Positions 61,391 to 64,000 of a stretch of DNA of 64,000 nucleotides are shown here, in pieces. Made by a program: the position numbers and the translations under genes. The DNA comes from Prorocentrum cordatum (taxonomy: Eukaryota > Sar > Dinophyceae > Prorocentrales > Prorocentraceae), in contig CAUYUJ010022420.1 of the NCBI GenBank assembly GCA_963575745.1, positions 55,001 to 119,000 on the forward strand. Reading direction: 5' to 3'. The notes beneath the pieces were generated by a model that saw nothing but the letters and a program-made list of their open reading frames with translations, was not told the DNA's origin and did not search any database. Every line of letters begins with the position of its first letter. Position 1 is the stretch's first letter.

Positions 61391-62640
61391 TATCCACCCC
61401 AGCAGTTCAGAGCATACGTTTTGGGCGTGGTAAAAATGCTCGTTTTAGGCCTCCCCACCTCGCGCGGTCCATCAACAAGGAACAGTAAGCCGCAAGACGT
61501 CAACAAGGAACAGTAAGCAGCAAGAAGCAGAACTGTAACAGTGGAAACTGGAAACTGCAACTGGTACAGGAAACTGCGAATTCCCGGACTACAGCCTGGT
61601 GGCCCCGCAAGGGGGCCGGCGGGTTTCCCTGATTGGAGGCGCTTGGCAGTATGTATTCAATTGAACGCCCCTGAGGGGGCAGACACCGCCGCCCCACTTT
61701 CTTTTTGGAACGCGAAGGTTGCGTGGGGGGCAAATCGGGATGTAGCGGGGGTGTTCACTCAGCTTTGGCTGGGCTTTTGTGAAGTGGGGTCTTAAAGACT
61801 TTCAGAAAGCCCCAAGAGAGCCGGAACATGACCTAAAAAAGACGCCCGATTGGACAATAAGGTCTCAGAGGGCCTGGAAAAATACGAAAGTGGGGTCTTA
61901 AAGGCTTTCAGAAAACCCTAGGGGAGCCGGAAAATTACCCCCAAAGACGCTAGAAAACCGTAAGAGAGCTTGAACATGATTTAAGAAGGACGCCTGCAAA
62001 AGTGTGGACGAAAGCAAGAGGCATACGGAGAGGCGTACAAACGAGATGCGAGTTAGTTTGGGGGCCTCAAAAGGGATTCCGGGGACCCCCTGGGCGCGCC
62101 CAGGACGGCCCAAGAAAGCCCCAATAATGCTGCCAGACGGCCCAGGCCGGGGTCGGGAGGCGTGGAGGACAGCCGCAGAGAGCGCCCGCTGATTCCAACG
62201 TGCTTCCAAGAGCCCGCGAAGACGCACGTGAGCTCGAAACGAAGCAAGAATAGAGGCTGGACAGGGCCAGAATGGACATACTCATTTGTGTTTTACGAGG
62301 TTTTTTGCGTGTTGTTTTTTTGTAGTCGAAGTGGGCCGAGGAGAGGTGGGCGGGCTGCCAGACTGGACCAACATGGTTTGGAGGACGGCCAAGATCGCCC
62401 CAGGAGAGCGTCTGGAGGCTTCCAAAATCGAGTCAGTGAGCTCCCGGAGAGGCCTCTGAGAGAGGCCGGCGGCGCCTTGAAGACGAACGTTTCCAACGAG
62501 GTGTGTTCTGACGCGGAAATGATGGCCAAAGAGCGCTCATTCCGCAGCTGTGGCCCCCGGGCCAGCGGAATGAGCAGGCCGCGGGGAGGACCCCAGGAGG
62601 GGTTGCAAGGGCTCTGAGGAGTGGGTATTGGTGCGAGGAG
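61391..62640. other. No recognisable gene
   Basis: Contains a short duplication (GTCAACAAGGAACAGTAAGC near 61471 and 61498) and two similar AGTGGGGTCTTAAAGRCTTT words (61785 and 61890). Confidence 0.5.
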
Positions 62641-62643
62641 TTC

Positions 62644-63096
62644 GTGTGCGCGCAGATTGAGGGGACTGAGTTCGTGCAGACCATGCGGCGGGGATCTCAC
62701 GCGCCGTTCCCGGTGGGGCGGCGGATCGCTTCGCTCATTCCGCTGGCCCATGCAGCATTACCGCTGGCACTTTCTTGCGTGCTCGCTGGGGTTCAGAAGT
62801 CTGTGGGTCGCGGTCGTTTCTCTGAGCTGTCGCGTGAACCTCGCTTTGGGGAGAAGCATTGGCAGGGTAGTGAAAAGGCAATTTTCAACGGAGCACGCCC
62901 CGACCGAAGTCCTGTGAGTGCATCCCACCAGCGTGCTTGGGTCGTGGGTCAGGGGCGCGTTGTACGCCTTCCGGGTCCTCTCGGGATGCCTCTTAGGGGA
63001 GTCCTGGAGCCTTGCTGGGGGCATCCTGGGGGCTCTCTCTCGGTCTTCTTGGGGGCCTCCGGGGGGCCTCCGGGGGGCTTCTGTGTGACTTCTTAG
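62644..63096 (+). CDS. Hypothetical open frame
   Basis: The frame from ATG 62644 reads CAQIEGTEFVQTMRRGSHAP, then ALPLALSCVLAGVQKSVGRG and RFGEKHWQGSEKAIFNGARP before it enters the GGGCC repeat. I recognise no domain. The first 110 codons lack repeats, which is the only support. Confidence 0.2.
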   Translation: MCAQIEGTEFVQTMRRGSHAPFPVGRRIASLIPLAHAALPLALSCVLAGVQKSVGRGRFSELSREPRFGEKHWQGSEKAIFNGARPDRSPVSASHQRAWVVGQGRVVRLPGPLGMPLRGVLEPCWGHPGGSLSVFLGASGGPPGGFCVTS

Positions 63097-63990
63097 TCTC
63101 CTGTGCTGTCTTGCCAGGTTCTTTGGCGATCTTGGGGGGTTCTTCGGCCGTTTCGGGGCTCTCTCGGGCTCTCTTGGGGGCCTCTGGTGGACGTCCCGGA
63201 GCGATCTCGGGGACCTCGGACTGTCGAGCCCAGTAAAGTGGGAACGCTAAATTCTAGACGCTCCGCGTATCCCCACCAGCGCGCTGCGCCTTGTAGCTAA
63301 TTCGGCTTGCCCGTTGGCCCGGACACCCTTCTCGCTGCCTGCGCTTTCGCTTGCGGCTGCGGCCAAAAAAAGTATCCCCACCAGCCCATCCAGAAACGAC
63401 GCCCAGGTGAGTAGAGGGCCGTCCTGAGGGGCTTTTTGGCGTCTTGGGTGCCTCGGGGGGGCCTCCTTGGGTCGCCTGGGATATTCTTGGGGGCCTCCTG
63501 GGGGCCTCTTGGGGGCCTCTTGGGGCCATCTTGGGGCACTCTTGGGGCCTCCTGGGCGCTTCTTGGGGCCATCTTGGAGGAGATCGATCACAGGAGGGGG
63601 TGGCACCAATTGGCGTCCCCCCTTCAGGAGGCCAAAATGGGGCAAACACCAGGGTAAAATAAATGATTTTGGCTTCCTAGCCGAGGCCGTTTTGGACGCC
63701 CTGACACCTTCCCGCCCCTCCCGTCCAGGTCCACGGGGAGGGGGTAGGGGGAGGGGTAAACCCCTCCCCGAAGGGGAAGAAGGAGGGGTGGAAGAGGAAA
63801 CTCCCTAAACCACCAACGCCTAGAGGGCTGGTGGGATTTTTTAAACACGCAAGGGGCATCAATGAGGTCCTCTTGGGCCGTCCTGGGGGCCTCTGTGGGC
63901 CATCTTGAGGCCATCTTGGCCGTCGTGGAGCGCCCGTGGGCTGTCCTGGAGCTCCCTCGGGACGCTCCTGGGGCTTTTTCGGGGGTCCTG
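62998..63990. repeat. Degenerate GGGGGCCTCTTGGGG repeats
   Basis: Blocks at 62998-63220, 63430-63580 and 63866-63990 of the family first seen at 1441-1830. The stretch between holds no gene I can support; the window ends inside the last block. Confidence 0.7.
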
Positions 63991-64000
63991 CATCAGGCGG

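Noticed and set aside
1-64000. tRNA, rRNA and snRNA genes, bacterial promoters and ribosome-binding sites
   Set aside because: None was recognised by eye on either strand; bacterial signals do not apply to this genome. A tRNAscan-SE and Infernal run would be decisive.

Overview
The window reads as nuclear DNA of a GC-rich dinoflagellate. Evidence: a relict dinoflagellate spliced leader sits upstream of a CCCH zinc-finger gene (7826-7847); introns use GA, GC and GT donors and have direct repeats at their ends; there are several families of short terminal-inverted-repeat (TIR) elements that behave like introners; retroelement proteins are of dinoflagellate type; trinucleotide arrays are abundant. 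The visible GC richness would suit a Prorocentrum-like species, but that is only a guess. Host genes are sparse and most of the sequence is mobile or repetitive.

Layout. 1-1.9 kb: CTC microsatellites and a 3' fragment of a non-LTR (LINE) retrotransposon. 1.9-7.2 kb: a decayed tyrosine-recombinase (YR) retrotransposon with gag, reverse transcriptase (RT), RNase H, methyltransferase-like and recombinase remnants in order. 7.8-9.7 kb: the best host gene, a four-exon tandem CCCH zinc-finger protein. 9.8-10.6 kb: three different TIR elements in a row. 11.1-21.6 kb: a nearly complete second YR retrotransposon of another lineage, with split direct repeats (A1 ... B1-A2-B2), a membrane ORF, gag, RT/RNase H, a large ORF that carries a DnaJ-type J-domain, and a frameshifted recombinase. 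22-39 kb: dispersed repeats, TIR elements, GAT/GGA/GTC/GAC arrays and a minisatellite-bearing element inserted inside an introner. 39.7-44.1 kb: a LINE with a readable RT and C-terminal zinc fingers. 44.6 kb: a 100-base gap. 45-49 kb: two more copies of the minisatellite-bearing element, tail to tail. 49.6-56.2 kb: two copies of an element with a 16-bp minisatellite, plus GGA-array TIR elements. 56.8-58.0 kb: a Cys/His- and proline-rich dinoflagellate protein. 58.7-64 kb: hairpin introners, one with perfect GT-AG borders made by its target duplication, a 73-bp satellite and degenerate GGGCCTCTTGG repeats.

How it works together. The elements are layered: introners split genes and supply splice sites through target-site duplications, satellite-bearing elements insert into introners, and YR and LINE retroelements supply the recognisable enzymes. 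The most unusual object is the J-domain ORF of the 11-21 kb element. All protein calls rest on motif reading by eye; no database search was run.
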